Part shown: piece after piece, positions 23,164 to 35,195 of the stretch
How the letters are laid out: the number at the start of each line of letters is the position of its first letter
Numbering within the stretch: position 1 is the stretch's first letter
NCBI GenBank assembly: GCA_032622095.1
Contig: CP136067.1
Span: 129,411,990 to 129,475,989 of the forward strand
Direction: 5' to 3'
From: Siphonodentalium dalli
Taxonomy: Eukaryota > Mollusca > Scaphopoda > Gadilida > Siphonodentaliidae
Length of the DNA: 64,000 nucleotides
Notes under the pieces: model-generated
Databases searched by the model: none
What the model saw: the letters and a program-made list of their open reading frames with translations, nothing else
Told to the model about the DNA's origin: nothing
Position numbers and translations under genes: made by a program

Positions 23164-23486
23164 AAAGGCCACAACTATAAACTGTACAAAGAAATATCTA
23201 ACTATGACGTGAGAAAATACACATTCAGCCAAAGAGTGGTCACTGCTTGGAACAATCACCAGACGAAGTGGTGTATGCTTAAGATATAAACCAATTCAAA
23301 AACAGACTAGATCATCACTGGAGAAATCAGGATGTTAAGTATGACTATAAAGCGGAATTGGTGACTGATTTTCAACCATACAACGCAAATATGTCAAGAG
23401 AATGATGTAGCCGAATACGGTGAAATAACACAATGTGAGGTGGATACAGTGGCAGACACGCCAGTGTAAGGTAACGTAAGGTAATA
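23164..23486 (+). mobile_element. CR1-like LINE, piece 3, and 3' end
   Basis: Resumes with GHNYKLYKEISNYDVRKYTF, SQRVVTAWNN, DEVVYA and FKNRLDHHWRNQDV, the end of the LINE ORF. A short 3' UTR ends in TAAGGTAACGTAAGGTAAT, a tandem AAGGT-like tail also seen at the end of the second LINE fragment (33535-33560). The tail is cut at 23486 by the foldback element and resumes (TAAGG) after 28410. Confidence 0.72.
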
Positions 23487-26400
23487 GTCCAGGAGATATT
23501 GGTCGACCTCTGCACCCCCCCCCCAGGACTTAACTTCACCCCACTAATTTTCTTCCTTAAGGTCTCCTCTAATTTTTTTCACTTGTTAACAAGAAAAATA
23601 AGAGGCCGCACAGACTCCAGACAAGATGGCGTCCATCATGGAGGCCATTTTTTTTAAATGCACCAGGTCTCTTTGATCGCCATTATAGTACAGATGATAG
23701 CACATGCGGTCTTGTTTCCGCTCGATGCGTTATGCTAATATACAACCCTTACAAATTAGCCAAAAATCCGACACCAGAATCCAATATGGCGGCCAAGATG
23801 GCCGCCGAAATGTGAAAATATGCTATTTTTCTGACATGTTACCACCTTTCGTTTGTCTCTGTGGGAAAATGTAAGAATTTTTGCGTCATCTTATACATTT
23901 ATCATATAGAGGAGTCATTGGCGAACACATGGGGACCATAATATGCATTCATTGCTGGATATTTTTGTCCGATATCACGTTTTCCCAAATGCCGGTATAA
24001 TAGGTCGAAGCCGAATCTCCGTTAATAACGGGATGTTATGTTTCGAATCAATGAATGTTATTGCTATTATAACAACACCCATGCATATATATTTGCAGGA
24101 TATACTCGAGCTAGGATTCCTCTTATACCTGAGTTGAGGAATATTTACCCAAATCCAAGATGGCGGCCAAAATGGCCACCAGAAATAAAAAATCGCCGAA
24201 AATCGCTGATTTTAACATCAGTGAGCATTATTGTCATGACAACTCCACACCTGCTTACTATTGTAAGTTGGGAACACTTAGGCGAAGAACTTTCCTTGTA
24301 CCATATCCAAATAAAAGTCCCCCAAATCCAAAATGGCGCCCACAATGGCGGACAGATTTTGAATAAACACCGAAATTCCCTCATATTCACATCATTGGGC
24401 ATTATTGTCGAGACAACTCTACCCATGCTTACAATTGAGTTGGAAATACTGAGGTGAAGTAATTACATTACATCTCATGCAAGAAATTGTTTTCCAAATC
24501 GAAGATGGCGGCCGAAATTTGAAAACAAATCTACATTCCTTTACTTTCTTAGGATGGGCGTTATTGTTTCGCGATTTCTATCCACCATTACATGTTGATA
24601 TGGAATAGTGACATGAAGTATTCATTAGAGTTTGGCAATTGATACTCACAGCCAAGATCGCTGGTAAATTGGCGGCTAGAAATTGAAAAGAAATCGATAT
24701 TTTCACATATTAATTTCCACTTTTTGTCATAATATCGGTATGTATGGACGAAATTGTACATAAACCATCTACTAGTTCAACTTAAAGGTATCAAAACGCA
24801 TAACATAGCTCGTGTCCTTCTGGAAAGATGAAACACCGCAATTAATATCGCGATGTGGCATTTCGAAATCCAGTCTCCACTTAGCGCCGATAATGGCCGT
24901 AAGCGTAGGTGCGCCGAATAGTTATATCAGAACAATTACCTGGTAACAGATTCTGATTTGCCACGTCACGTCCATAATTATCTGGACCAGCTTCCATTTC
25001 TTTATCTGATCAATCTAGGTCGCTCACACCGACAAAGTATTCACCACTTCCTGGGAGTAGGGTCCCTCTAACCATAACGTTTCAAACAATTCATTTTCCG
25101 GTGTCTAGCTTACAGAAGGTCATCTCTATGTATGTGTCTCATACCCCATGGGATAACGACATGTACACCTGGCGAACCAGTTAGCTAGTCACTTCTCAAT
25201 AGATAGTTCGTCAACTCACACTCAGCGAACGCATTGGCATATGTGGACAACTTCGACAGTGTTTCGAAGGTTGCTAGCTGTCTCATTCCCTTGGACAGAT
25301 GTCTATCAGCTAAGGAGAAGACCCTAGTGTACAGACTACCCACACTTCTTTACCATTATCCGAAGCAAACTGTGTGACGCCCCGCAGTTGTCTCGTCGAA
25401 TATCTCCCAGCAGAGAAGAACAATGCTCGCGGTGCTAGTTTGTGGAAATGCGCCATGATAGTGGGAATGAAATGGGCCACCGTATACACCACCGCTACAC
25501 CTGGTGCATGTTTAAGATATCGAATGTCATGCGTGTCGGTTTTGTTTAGCCTTTCTGATTCAACTACGTACACTTTTGTCTGGATAATAATATGCTAGCC
25601 TCCCTCAAAACAGTCGGATGGACTAAAGGATAATGTCTTTATAGCATGGATGTATGCGTGTTTTGTTATCCTCTCTCGGGGTTAGTGTCAGTATGTGGGC
25701 GGTATTATTCAAGAGAATGTCAGGAAATGTGGTGCATTTATTTCACTATGTGTTTAAAGAACAATTTACAGTCTCGATGGCGATGGCTGTGGCCGTTGGG
25801 GAACGCGACCTTTATGATCATATAGCTTTATATATATAACTTTAGAATATAGTAGTTAATGTCTCATGCAGGAAAATGGTCGCATTGGTGATGTTATCAA
25901 GAAATCACTTGGTGTACCAACGTGTGTTGAACTGAATGCAACAGCTCATCAACGTAACATTCCTCTGGATGTTCTTCGCGTTGAACATTTCACCCTTTTG
26001 TTGATGGCATTTGTACTTTCTTGAACCATACCACCCAGCGTGAGTATGACATATCAACCAACTATCAAAGGTATCGCCTTTAAGACTACACCACAGTCTT
26101 TGTGGGGCTTATACAGCAGTAGCCAATGACACACCCCTGATCCAGTTGTTTAAGAACGGCTTCCAAACGGATGGGAACATACAATCTTAGTATACAAGGA
26201 AAGCAAAGCCACACATGAGATCCTGTCTGAATCTAAAACATAACAAAATAAGGGGCGGTACAGTCATGGTCCAATTTCATTTCCACTATCATGATACATA
26301 CCCACAAACTAGCAACGTGTGTATTGTTATCATCTGCTTGGATCTGTTCGGTGAGACGATTGCTGGACGCCAACAAGCCTTTTCTTATGATCATGTTCAA

Positions 26401-28410
26401 GGAGTTTGGGTATATTATGCATTATGGTCTTCTACGCCTTAGCAGAATTGCATCCGGCAAATGTCGGGCTTTCAACATTCGAAGCCATACAGAAGTTGTC
26501 CGGGTACGTCAGTGCATTAGATGAGTATGTCAATTGATGAACCATATATTGAGAAGTGGCTGTTTGGGAAGATCACCAGGCGTACACGTTGTTATCCCCA
26601 TTAGGTCACCAAAGCTGACAATACGCAGATAGATCCTTATGAAAGCTAGTATACGCATCGACCGAATACCTTTATATATAGTGTATCGCACAAGATGACG
26701 CATATACCCCATATGTAGCATCTGAATTATATCATAAGCTATACCACGAATGAAGCTCGCTAAGAATTCCAAGCTTTCGAAACCAACACGTGAGCTGGAC
26801 ACCGGCATATGTATTGTTTGAAACATTGCGATTAGTGGCACACTCCTACAAAGAAGAGTAGTGAACTGTTGTTGTGAGTGAGATAGATTAATATGACGAA
26901 GAGACGGAAACGAGTCTAGATAATGCTGAATGTGGCAATTCAGAATAAGCTCAGGTACTGTTGTTTTGATTCTTGGAAGTCATAATATGACCATTCGGCG
27001 CACCTATATACGGTTACGGCCAGTATGAGCCCTTAGTGGAGAATGGATTTTGAAATGCCACATTGCGATTGTGGGTTTTCATCCTTCCAAAAGGCTACGA
27101 CTTACATTGGAACTAATATATGGCTTATATTATGTACCGTTTTGTTTATACAAATCAATATTATGACAAAAAGTTGAAATTAGTATGTGATAATATCGGC
27201 TTCTTTTCAATTTCTGCCCGCCAGTTTGGCCGCCATATTGACTGTGAGTATCACTTGCCAAACCCTAATGAATAATTCATACATATCAACATGTAATGGT
27301 GGGTAGAAATCGCGAAACAATAACGCCCATCCTAAGAAAGTAAATGAATGTAGGCTTGTTTTCAAATTTCGGTCGCCATTTTGGCCGCCATCTTCGATTT
27401 GGAAAACAATTTCTTGCATGAGATGTAAGGTAATTACTTCACCTCAGTATTTCCAACTCAACTGTACGCATGGATGGAGTTGTCTCGACAATAATGCCCA
27501 ATGATGTGAATATGAGGGAATTTCGGTAATTTTTCTAAATCTGTCTGCCATTGTGGGCGCCATTTTGGATTTGGGGGACTTTTATTTTGATATGGTACAA
27601 GGAAATTTCTTCGCCTAAGTGTTCCCAACTTACAATAGTAAGCAGGTGTGGAGTTGTCATGACAATAATGCTCACTGATGTTAAAATCAGCGATTTTCGG
27701 CGATTTTTTATTTCTGGTGGCCATTTTGGCCGCCATCTTGGATTTGGGTAAATATTCCTCCACTCAGGTATAAGAGGAATCCTACCTCGAGTATCTCATG
27801 CAAATATATATGCATGGGTGTTGTTATAATAGCAATAACATTCATTGATTCGAAATATAACATCCCGTTATTAACGGAGATTCGGCTTTGACCTATGATA
27901 CCGGCATTTGGGAAAACGTGATATCTGACATAAATATCCCGCAATGAATGCATATTATGGTCCCCATGTGTTCGCCAATGACTCCTCTATATGATAAATG
28001 TATAACATGATGCAAAAATTCTAACATTTTCCCACAGAGACAAACGAAAGGTGGTAACATGTCAGAAAACTAGCATATTTTTACATTTCGGCGGCCATCT
28101 TGGCCGCCATATTGGATTCTGGTGTCGGATTTTTGGCTAATTTGTAAGGGTTGTATATTAGCATAACGAATCGAGCAGAAAACAAGACCGCATTTGCTAT
28201 CATATTTACTATAATGGCGATCAAAGAGACCTGGTGCATTTAAAACAAACGGCCGCCATGATGGACGCCATCTTGTCTGGAGTCTCTGCGGCCACTTTTT
28301 TTTCTTGTTAACAAGTGAAAAAAATTAGAGGAGACCTTAAGGAAGAAAATTAGTGGGGTGAAGTTAAGTCCTGGGGGGGGGGTGCAGAGGTCGACCAATA
28401 TCTCCTGGAC
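23487..28410. mobile_element. 4.9-kb foldback element with ~1.3-kb inverted arms
   Basis: The left arm (23487 to about 24860) starts GTCCAGGAGATATTGGTCGA. The right arm (about 27060-28410) is its inverse, ending TCGACCAATATCTCCTGGAC. Both ends adjoin TA, consistent with a TA target. The arms contain roughly five diverged ~170-bp units, each centred on paired ATGGCGGCC motifs. The central 2.2 kb has no protein I recognise on either strand; it may be a decayed coding region. No transposase was seen, so movement would need a partner. Confidence 0.7.
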
Positions 28411-31400
28411 TATAAGGTTTTGCCATCTAGATTGCAGTAAAACGCAGTATTATTTTCCATGCAGGGGGAATAACTCTATATATTAAAGATAAAGTTATTC
28501 CACTTCCATTGAAAAAGTTTGAATTCTGCTGCATTCTGGGAGCCAAAGGGGGGAGTCATTCTATGATTTCAGCAGTTTTCTATTTCTCTGTGGGCGCCCA
28601 CAATGGCGGACAGATTTTGAATAAACACCGAAATTCCCTCATATTCACATCATTGGGCATTATTGTCGAGACAACTCCACCCATGCTTACAATTGAGTTG
28701 GAAATACTGAGGTGAAGTAATTACATTACATCTCATGCAAGAAATTGTTTTCCAAATCGAAGATGGCGGCCAAAATGGCGACCGAAATTTGAAAACAAAT
28801 CTACATTCCTTTACTTTCTTAGGATGGGCGTTATTGTTTCGCGATTTCTATCCACCATTACATGTTGATATGGAATAGTGACATGAAGTATTCATTAGAG
28901 TTTGGCAATTGATACTCACAGCCAAGATCGCTGGTAAATTGGCGGCTAGAAATTGAAAAGAAATCGATATTTTCACATATTAATTTCCACTTTTTGTCAT
29001 AATATCGGTATGTATGGACGAAATTGTACATAAACCATCTACTAGTTCAACTTAAAGGTATCAAAACGCATAACATAGCTCGTGTCCTTCTGGAAAGATG
29101 AAACACCGCAATTAATATCGCGATGTGGCATTTCGAAATCCAGTCTCCACTTAGCGCCGATAATGGCCGTAAGCGTAGGTGCGCCGAATAGTTATATCAG
29201 AACAATTACCTGATAACAGATTCTGATTTGCCACGTCACGTCCATAATTATCTGGACCAGCTTCCATTTCTTTATCTGATAAATCTAGGTCGCTCACACC
29301 GACAAAGTATTCACCACTTCCTGGGAGTAGGGTCCCTCTAACCATAAAGTTTCAAACAATTCATTTTCCGGTGTCTAGCTTACAGAAGGTCATCTCTATG
29401 TATGTGTCTCATACCCCATGGGATAACGACATGTACACCTGGCGAACCAGTTAGCTAGTCACTTCTCAATAGATAGTTCGTCAACTCACACTCAGCGAAC
29501 GCATTGGCATATGTGGACAACTTCGACAGTGTTTCGAAGGTTGCTAGCTGTCTCATTCCCTTGGACAGATGTCTATCAGCTAAGGAGAAGACCCTAGTGT
29601 ACAGACTACCCACACTTCTTTACCATTATCCGAAGCAAACTGTGTGACGCCCCGCAGTTGTCTCGTCGAATATCTCCCAGCAGAGAAGAACAATGCTCGC
29701 GGTGCTAGTTTGTGGAAATGCGCCATGATAGTGGGAATGAAATGGGCCACCGTATACACCACCGCTACACCTGGTGCATGTTTAAGATATCGAATGTCAT
29801 GCGTGTCGGTTTTGTTTAGCCTTTCTGATTCAACTACGTACACTTTTGTCTGGATAATAATATGCTAGCCTCCCTCAAAACAGTCGGATGGACTAAAGGA
29901 TAATGTCTTTATAGCATGGATGTATGCGTGTTTTGTTATCCTCTCTCGGGGTTAGTGTCAGTATGTGGGCGGTATTATTCAAGAGAATGTCAGGAAATGT
30001 GGTGCATTTATTTCACTATGTGTTTAAAGAACAATTTACAGTCTCGATGGCGATGGCTGTGGCCGTTGGGGAACGCGACCTTTATGATCATATAGCTTTA
30101 TATATATAACTTTAGAATATAGTAGTTAATGTCTCATGCAGGAAAATGGTCGCATTGGTGATGTTATCAAGAAATCACTTGGTGTACCAACGTGTGTTGA
30201 ACTGAATGCAACAGCTCATCAACGTAACATTTCTCTGGATGTTCTTCGCGTTGAACATTTCACCCTTTTGTTGATGGCATTTGTACTTTCTTGAACCATA
30301 CCACCCAGCGTGAGTATGACATATCAACCAACTATCAAAGGTATCGCCTTTAAGACTACACCACAGTCTTTGTGGGGCTTATACAGCAGTAGCCAATGAC
30401 ACACCCCTGATCCAGTTGTTTAAGAACGGCTTCCAAACGGATGGGAACATACAATCTTAGTATACAAGGAAAGCAAAGCCACACTTGAGATCCTGTCTGA
30501 ATCTAAAACATAACAAAATAAGGGGCGGTACAGTCATGGTCCAATTTCATTTCCACTATCATGATACATACCCACAAACTAGCAACGTGTGTATTGTTAT
30601 CATCTGCTTGGATCTGTTTGGTGAGACGATTGCTGGACGCCAACAAGCCTTTTCTTATGATCATGTTCAAGGAGTTTGGGTATATTATGCATTATGGTCT
30701 TCTACGCCTTAGCAGAATTGCATCCGGCAAATGTCGGGCTTTCAACATTCGAAGCCATATACAGAAGTTGTCCGGGTACGTCAGTGCATTAGATGAGTAT
30801 GTCAATTGATGAACCATATATTGAGAAGTGGCTGTTTGGGAAGATCACCAGGCGTACACGTTGTTATCCCCATTAGGTCACCAAAGCTGACAATACGCAG
30901 ATAGATCCTTATGAAAGCTAGTATACGCATCGACCGAATACCTTTATATATAGTGTATCGCACAAGATGACGCATATACCCCATATGTAGCATCTGAATT
31001 ATATCATAAGCTATACCACGAATGAAGCTCGCTAAGAATTCCAAGCTTTCGAAACCAACACGTGAGCTGGACACCGGCATATGTATTGTTTGAAACATTG
31101 CGATTAGTGGCACACTCCTACAAAGAAGAGTAGTGAACTGTTGTTGTGAGTGAGATAGATTAATATGACGAAGAGACGGAAACGAGTCTAGATAATGCTG
31201 AATGTGGCAATTCAGAATAAGCTCAGGTACTGTTGTTTTGATTCTTGGAAGTCATAATATGACCATTCGGCGCACCTATATACGGTTACGGCCAGTATGA
31301 GCCCTTAGTGGAGAATGGATTTTGAAATGCCACATTGCGATTGTGGGTTTTCATCCTTCCAAAAGGCTACGACTTACATTGGAACTAATATATGGCTTAT

Positions 31401-32865
31401 ATTATGTACCGTTTTGTTTATACAAATCAATATTATGACAAAAAGTTGAAATTAGTATGTGATAATATCGGCTTCTTTTCAATTTCTGCCCGCCAGTTTG
31501 GCCGCCATATTGACTGTGAGTATCACTTGCCAAACCCTAATGAATAATTCATACATATCAACATGTAATGGTGGGTAGAAATCGCGAAACAATAACGCCC
31601 ATCCTAAGAAAGTAAATGAATGTAGGCTTGTTTTCAAATTTCGGTCGCCATTTTGGCCGCCATCTTCGATTTGGAAAACAATTTCTTGCATGAGATGTAA
31701 GGTAATTACTTCACCTCAGTATTTCCAACTCAACTGTACGCATGGATGGAGTTGTCTCGACAATAATGCCCAATGATGTGAATATGAGGGAATTTCGGTA
31801 ATTTTTCTAAATCTGTCTGCCATTGTGGGCGCCATTTTGAATTTGGGGGACTTTTATTTTGATATGGTACAAGGAAATTTCTTCGCCTAAGTGTTCCCAA
31901 CTTACAATAGTAAGCAGGTGTGGAGTTGTCATGACAATAATGCTCACTGATGTTAAAATCAGCGATTTTCGGCGATTTTTTATTTCTGGTGGCCATTTTG
32001 GCCGCCATCTTGGATTTGGGTAAATATTCCTCCACTCAGGTATAAGAGGAATCCTACCTCGAGTATCTCATGCAAATATATATGCATGGGTGTTGTTATA
32101 ATAGCAATAACATTCATTGATTCGAAATATAACATCCCGTTATTAACGGAGATTCGGCTTTGACCTATGATACCGGCATTTGGGAAAACGTGATATCTGA
32201 CATAAATATCCCGCAATGAATGCATATTATGGTCCCCATGTGTTCGCCAATGACTCCTCTATATGATAAATGTATAACATGATGCAAAAATTCTAACATT
32301 TTCCCACAGAGACAAACGAAAGGTGGTAACATGTCAGAAAACTAGCATATTTTTACATTTCGGCGGCCATCTTGGCCGCCATATTGGATTCTGGTGTCGG
32401 ATTTTTGGCTAATTTGTAAGGGTTGTATATTAGCATAACGAATCGAGCAGAAAACAAGACCGCATTTGCTATCATATTTACTATAATGGCGATCAAAGAG
32501 ACCTGGTGCATTTAAAACAAATGGCCGCCATGATGGACGCCATCTTGTCTGGAGTCTCTGCGGCCACTTTTTTTTCTTGTTAACAAGTGAAAAAAATTAG
32601 AGGAGACCTTAAGGAAGAAAATTAGTGGGGTGAAGTTAAGTCCTGGGGGGGGGGGTGCAGAGGTCGACCAATATCTCCTGGACTATAAGGTTTTGCCATC
32701 TAGATTGCAGTAAAACGCAGTATTATTTTCCATGCAGGGGGAATAACTCTATATATTAAAGATAAAGTTATTCCCCTTCCATTGAAAAAGTTTGAATTCT
32801 GCTGCATTCTGGGAGCCAAAGGGGGGAGTCATTCTATGATTTCAGCAGTTTTCTATTTCTCTGTG
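24335..32865. repeat. 4.27-kb direct tandem duplication
   Basis: Copy A is 24335-28592 and copy B 28593-32865. They differ only by scattered single bases and small indels, such as a 12-bp insertion near 28770, two extra bases near 30760 and homopolymer length. The junction at 28593-28595 reads CTGTGGGCGCCCAC, fusing CTGTGGGCATC (the copy B end) to ATGGCGCCCAC (the copy A start) across a shared GGC. The duplicated block covers most of the left arm, the centre and the right arm of the foldback element, and part of the MITE. An assembly artefact cannot be excluded. Confidence 0.85.
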
Positions 32866-33193
32866 GGCATCTTCTGAGACACAGATGTTTCAAATAGTGA
32901 TGAATTATAGTATTTTACTCATATTTTATGGCATAGATTGTTATTAAAACCGTATATTAAAGGGGTACTGTAACCCAATTTAAATAAATTCCCGGTGACA
33001 ATAACAATCTAATATCAATATTATATTTTAAAATAACTAATTTGAGTCGACGATGTCTACTGAAAACGTTCCGGTTAACAGGCTATCACAAAAGTAAAAT
33101 TGAATTATTTAATATAAATTCATTTATGGCTGGAGTCATAAAATGGAGAATTATGCCAGTACGAGTTACCGTTCTTGAAATAGTATCTGTTGC

Positions 33194-33415
33194 GTGTCTT
33201 TTATCGACGGCCGTTCGCGAACATTATTGAGTTGCAAACATAACATGTTACCTGCAAAAGAAAGGCCCGCTATAACCGATTCGGGAAAAGTAGAAAGAAA
33301 CAAGAGTCATGAAGCGTCAAGTATTTTTATACGGAGTGAGATTGTTCGATGGAAGAGATTGGATGCATCAATTGAAGCTGTGAACAATGAACTTCCGGTT
33401 CTTCCTGCGACCTGA
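33194..33415 (+). pseudogene. Possible captured coding fragment
   Basis: An open stretch reads ASSIFIRSEIVRWKRLDASI, then EAVNNELPVLPAT and stop. The pattern (a strand with IFI..EI, then RWK.L, then a short helix) resembles a small N-terminal domain I associate with zinc-finger and transposon-linked proteins in corals, sea urchins and molluscs. The match is weak and from memory. It lies within the TTAA-flanked element, so a transposon-borne fragment is the simplest reading. Confidence 0.25.
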
Positions 33416-33534
33416 GTCTTCTCCGGTGAAGGTCAAAAACATGGCGCGTAGTTTGAAATCGTAATATTTTTGTTTCCAAGATCAATATTTTCTTCGCTAA
33501 ATTAGGTTTATACGAAACTCATATAACACGAACA

Positions 33535-34240
33535 CAATCTAACTTACCTTACCTTATGTAACCTTATGCTGTTAGTGGACGCTGGCTTCTATAGATGCCA
33601 CTATATCCACCTCTGATTCTTCATCTTCTATTTCTCCGAACTCTCCTGAATTTTTGTTTTTTGTTTGACTGATCGTATCAGGGTCTGTCAGCCTCAATTC
33701 AGCCTTGAAATTTAATTTAATTTCTTGGTCCTGCCAATGGTAATCGAGATTGTTTTTGAATGAATTCATGTCTTCTGCATAGACGACTTTTTCTGCTAGA
33801 TGATTCCATGGCTCCGCCACTCTTAGGCTGAATGAGTATTTCCTCCTTCCAGAAATAATTTATAATTATGTCCTCTGGTTCTGAGTTCGGTGCTTCTTCT
33901 TAATATGTCATTCACTTCCGGATCATATGTGTTAAATATCTTGAAGCATTCTATCATATCTCCTCTTATTCTTCTGTAGTTAAGTGTTGGTATATTTAGC
34001 TTCTTTAGTCTTTCTTCATATGGTAGTTCTTTTAATTCTGGTATTAGTTTTGTGAATCTTTTTTGGACTTTCTCGAGCATTTCAATGTCTTTCTTTAAAT
34101 GTGGACTCCAGGCCGGTTGGGCATATTCTAGATGTGGTCTCACCAGACTTTTGTATAGTTTCAGCATTGTTTTGGTGTCCATGTGCGTAAATGCTCTGCG
34201 TATAGCTCCAGTGACTGCATTTGCTTTCTGTATTTGAAAG
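33535..34240 (-). mobile_element. Second CR1-like LINE fragment, 5'-truncated
   Basis: On the minus strand it reads QKANAVTGAIRRAFTHMDTK, then LYKSLVRPHLEYAQPAWSPH, VQKRFTKLIPELKELPYEER and NIPTLNYRRIRGDMIECF, to RGHNYKLFLEG. A one-base frameshift at about 33822 follows, then KYSFSLRVAEPWNHLAEKVV and an acidic tail. The 3' end carries the same TAAGGTAAGGTAAG-like motif as the first copy. It is better preserved than the copy at 17-23 kb. It lies inside the TTAA-flanked element at 32956-34300. Confidence 0.82.
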
Positions 34241-34475
34241 TTATTTCAATGGGAGTAAATAAAAAAAAATGTCTATCCCTGTGTACAGTACCCCTTTAAG
34301 TCACTATAAACAAAATAATCCGCGACTCGAAAATTAAGTGGGCCTTTAAGAAAATGCATTTTGAAATATCATAAAATTCACGCTTTATGGTTGTATAATT
34401 ATTCAGAAAAACGTAGACATGACCTATAACTGTAATCGCAACTAACCAGTATTTTGCAAAACCTGTTTAATCGCC

Positions 34476-34941
34476 TTAAAGGGATAGCCTACTGTACACT
34501 AAATCCGACCATGTATGGGAGTCTGGGACCATCTTCTTTTATACTCAACAGAATACCGTATATGCAACAAATGAATGACTTTGAGCCTTGGATTAGTGCA
34601 AAATACTCTTGTGTGCTCTATGAACAAGATAGCCCGGTAGGCCTAATTATAATTAAAATGAATTTATTACTCTAGTCATAAATTATTTTTCATTATAATT
34701 ACGCCCCAGAGGTCATAGGTCGAGGAGTCCAGAATTTTCATTATAATTACCTGGGACTAGTATATATTGGTCCCAGTAATTACCATGCTTTTTGCATCGT
34801 TCATTGAACATTCAAGTGTATTTTTAAAAAATTGCACTTTGACTAACCAATATTAATTGGCTCAAATGCATTCATTTGTTGCATATATTCTGTTGAGTTT
34901 GTCCCATATATGGTCGGATTTAGTGTAAAGTACCAATTTTA
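34476..34941. mobile_element. MITE directly upstream of MTPAP
   Basis: Left TTAAAGGGATAGCCTACTGT, then ACACTAAATCCGACCATGTA; right CATATATGGTCGGATTTAGT, then GTAAAGTA with TTAA just after. Relative of 3461-3770. It ends 157 bp before the MTPAP start codon. Confidence 0.7.
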
Positions 34942-35098
34942 ACTCGGTCCTTACGTTATTAGTGTCATACTGAATTATCGGCGGATGGAAATAGACACAA
35001 CCATGGACCCAATCTGCAAAACAGAGTTCTGTCCGCTCGCTAAGCGGAAATAGTGGTACGAACAAATGGAAGTACGCGAAAAAAAATTATCAAACAAA
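34942..35098 (+). promoter_or_regulatory. Presumed MTPAP promoter and 5' UTR
   Basis: 157 bp lie between the MITE end and the ATG. There is no TATA box. A short inverted pair (CCGCTCGC / GCGG) lies at 35033-35048. Assigned by position only. Confidence 0.4.
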
Positions 35099-35106
35099 AT
35101 GGCGGC
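35096..35106 (+). promoter_or_regulatory. YY1-like motif overlapping the MTPAP start codon
   Basis: The bases AAAATGGCGGC match the known YY1 consensus AANATGGCGGC, with the ATG being the inferred start codon. YY1 sites at start codons are known for vertebrate mitochondrial and translation genes, usually with short 5' UTRs. That this animal's YY1 uses it is inference. No TATA box is obvious in the 157 bp between the upstream MITE and the ATG. Confidence 0.5.
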
Positions 35107-35195
35107 TTCCATTGGAGTTCGCATGCACAGAAAAAGTTTTCTTAAAATTAAGATGTGTGGTTACTCTGTGACATCAAATCGATATGTTGGAAATG
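35099..35195 (+). CDS. MTPAP: MTPAP exon 1 (start and mitochondrial presequence)
   Basis: The ATG at 35099 opens 32 codons plus one base, reading MAASIGVRMHRKSFLKIKMC and onward to VGN. Arg, Lys and Ser are frequent and there is no Asp or Glu, as expected of a mitochondrial targeting peptide. The donor is G/GTCAGT at 35195/35196, leaving phase 1. The single G joins TG at the start of exon 2 to make a Val codon. I chose this start because the phase fits, the composition fits, and nothing else upstream of exon 2 supplies a start. An additional small exon within the 4.8-kb first intron cannot be excluded. Confidence 0.75.

Larger units (their letters stand above)
32956..34300. mobile_element. 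TTAA-flanked AAAGGGGTACTG element
   Basis: Left end TTAAAGGGGTACTGTAACCC and right end ACAGTACCCCTTTAA are inverted, each with TTAA. It lies inside the MITE, whose sequence continues as GTCACTATAAACAAAATAAT on the far side. The interior holds a LINE fragment (33535-34240) and a possible captured coding fragment near 33194-33415. TTAA duplication is characteristic of piggyBac-type transposition; no transposase is present. Confidence 0.7.
17124..34353. mobile_element. AAAGGCCCAC MITE split by nested insertions
   Basis: The intact relative at 1052-1526 runs from TTAAAGGCCCACTTAATTTT to AAAATTAAGTGGGCCATTAA. Its left half appears at 17124-17285, ending GCGTTTTG. Its right part resumes at GTTTTGCCATCTAGATTG (28418 and, in the duplicated copy, 32690), and its last ~50 bp with the inverted end are at 34300-34353. 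The repeated GTTTTG on both sides fits a target duplication made by the LINE. About 17 kb of other elements separate the two MITE ends. Confidence 0.7.

Noticed and set aside
24145-24457. Open frames in the foldback arms
   Set aside because: Seen on both strands and in both arms as mirror images; they follow the ATGGCGGCC units and have no domain.
25310-26841. Possible genes in the foldback centre (and copies at 29580-31113)
   Set aside because: Several 60-100-residue frames exist on both strands, identical in the tandem copy, but none continues and none is recognisable. A decayed gene remains possible.
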